Source: Planctomycetales bacterium (GTDB lineage Bacteria > Planctomycetota > Phycisphaerae > Sedimentisphaerales > Anaerohalosphaeraceae). From it: a stretch of DNA of 41,974 bases. The notes beneath the pieces were generated by a model. It was given only the letters and a program-made list of their open reading frames with translations, was not told where the DNA came from and made no database searches. The position numbers and the translations under genes were made by a program. Location of the stretch: positions 1 through 41,974 of the forward strand of contig JAKEGM010000006.1 in assembly GCA_022615575.1 (NCBI GenBank), in the 5' to 3' direction. Shown piece after piece: positions 41,147-41,974 of this stretch. How positions within the stretch are numbered: position 1 is the first letter of the stretch; every line of letters starts with the position of its first letter.

Positions 41147-41617
41147 TTATAACCATCCCCATTTTTTTCTGATTTTTGCTGCAAGAGCGTTTGCTGGTTC
41201 ACTTTTGGGGACAAAAGGTAACATCGCCAGCAATCCCGGGATTTCTTGTAAATCTGCTTCTATATTTGCTTGTTCTGTTACCCCAGCCAAAACAACAATT
41301 CCTTTAGGAATATGCCAGTCCTGATTCACAAAGTATTGGATATAGTCGCTGCCCCGATTGCCGTGATGCCCTCCCATATTGACTCGCAAAGCTAAAAGAA
41401 TATTTTTGTACTTTTTATGCCTTTTCACAAAATCATGAGCCGGAATATGCATTTCCTGCAAAGCATCACCGATCACACAGAATTTGATGTTGCCATCATC
41501 CAATGTTGCGATTTCCCATGCAACATCTTGACGAGAATTTCATTTTCCCGTTAACGCCCGTATGATTGTTGATTTCCCCGCTTTGGAATCTCCCATTACA
41601 ATGTAAACATTTGGCAT
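41147..41617 (-). pseudogene. P-loop nucleotide-binding protein interrupted by an in-frame TGA
   Basis: On the minus strand an ATG at 41617 with GGAGA just before it encodes MPNVYIVMGDSKAGKST, a clear Walker A, then IIRALTGK and a TGA (41542-41540). The same frame continues for 130 more codons (NSRQDVAWEIATLDDGNIKF and onward) to a TAA at 41147. The two halves read as one small ATPase/GTPase of about 155 residues with one nonsense codon. A mutation in a decaying gene is the simplest view; a sequencing error or recoding is possible. No tail motifs identify the family. It lies 20 bp downstream of the PEP-CTERM remnant on the same strand. Confidence 0.7.
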
Positions 41618-41637
41618 TTTTTGTCTCCTTTCGCTTT

Positions 41638-41883
41638 TTATGTTTTCTGTTTCCTACAAATTATTGCGCCCAAGCCCAAGAACAAAAGAGTGCAGGGTTC
41701 GGGAACTATCGGGGCAGTCGAAATTACCCTTGTAGGATCAGATGCTTCAATTGCAAATGAAGATCCCAGTGTCTCTTTGTTTTGATAATTGCTCAAATCA
41801 TAAACGTATTGGTTTTGCAAATCTTCATCGAAGTTAAAGTATCCAATCAGACCACTCTCGGTAGGACTCACTAATTTACTCAA
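41638..41883 (-). pseudogene. LamG-like PEP-CTERM protein, C-terminal remnant
   Basis: The frame encodes 81 residues (TTG start; an in-frame TAA lies 12 bp further upstream). The end VPEPCTLLFLGLGAIICRKQ is a PEP-CTERM sorting signal: Pro-Glu-Pro, a hydrophobic helix and a basic tail. The part before it (GLIGYFNFDEDLQNQYVYDL) looks like the closing strands of a LamG/concanavalin-like domain. No signal peptide is present, so it is a fragment, or the 5' part is in another frame beyond a frameshift near 41890. PEP-CTERM proteins are cut and anchored by exosortase in many planctomycetes. Confidence 0.6.
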
Positions 41884-41974
41884 GTTGACTGGCTTTTAGA
41901 ATGGGATTTTAAACGATGATGGTGATTTTTTCAATAAAAAACGGCACTCTCTTCGATAAAAGGGTTGTAAGACG

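Noticed and set aside
41540-41542. Selenocysteine at the TGA
   Set aside because: No redox motif surrounds it and no obvious SECIS stem follows. A nonsense mutation is simpler.
1-41974. CRISPR array, integrase, transposase or phage genes
   Set aside because: No regularly spaced repeats and no matching protein motifs were found on either strand.

Overview
The window looks like about 42 kb of chromosome from an uncultured or poorly described member of the Planctomycetota, most likely class Phycisphaerae. This is inferred, not proven. The evidence is a PEP-CTERM sorting tail at the right edge, a fused alpha/beta 2-oxoacid dehydrogenase E1, many lipoproteins with short lipoboxes, moderately high G+C, several genes without a Shine-Dalgarno site, and small conserved proteins of planctomycete type. 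I found no rRNA, tRNA, CRISPR array, transposase or phage gene.

Left part (1-13.5 kb): after two or three small genes cut by or close to the edge, a catabolic divergon fills 1.0-13.5 kb. On the minus strand, running leftwards from about 10.1 kb, are a lipoyl E2, a dihydrolipoamide dehydrogenase (E3), a PHP-domain protein, a sorbitol-6-phosphate-dehydrogenase-like SDR, an unusually long zinc MDR dehydrogenase and an L-fucose-isomerase-family enzyme. On the plus strand are a DeoR-family regulator and an 823-residue fused E1. The two arms share a 163-bp intergenic region with a clear promoter and repeated GCAAATT words. An aldose/ketose isomerase, two polyol or sugar dehydrogenases and a complete E1/E2/E3 complex, all under one sugar-type repressor and with no kinase and no intact aldolase, suggest an unfamiliar oxidative route from a (deoxy)sugar to an acyl-CoA. 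This is my main candidate for an undescribed system.

Middle (13.5-25.4 kb): a hemC-hemB pair follows with a near-consensus promoter. Next come a lipoprotein trypsin-like protease with PDZ, a secreted alkaline-phosphatase-superfamily enzyme, lexA preceded by an odd overlapping frame, a DUF2617-like protein, a CPBP membrane protease, and an endonuclease-III-like DNA glycosylase that lacks the lyase lysine. Two tandem paralogous lipoprotein secretins follow, each with a long C-terminal coiled coil.

Right part (25.4-42 kb): mostly housekeeping genes. These are rimO, pgsA (apparently leaderless), ettA, a four-gene Mla/MCE lipid-transport operon (STAS-permease, ATPase, MCE protein, auxiliary lipoprotein), asd, truA, a lipoprotein glycerophosphodiesterase, a GT4 glycosyltransferase, a small MscS-like conserved-TM-helix protein, a secreted HExxH metalloprotease and dapF. 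The right edge holds a P-loop gene interrupted by one in-frame TGA and a short LamG/PEP-CTERM remnant, which looks like decaying accessory DNA.

Start codons were moved inward wherever a Shine-Dalgarno site, a promoter or family length favoured it. The reasons are given in each entry.
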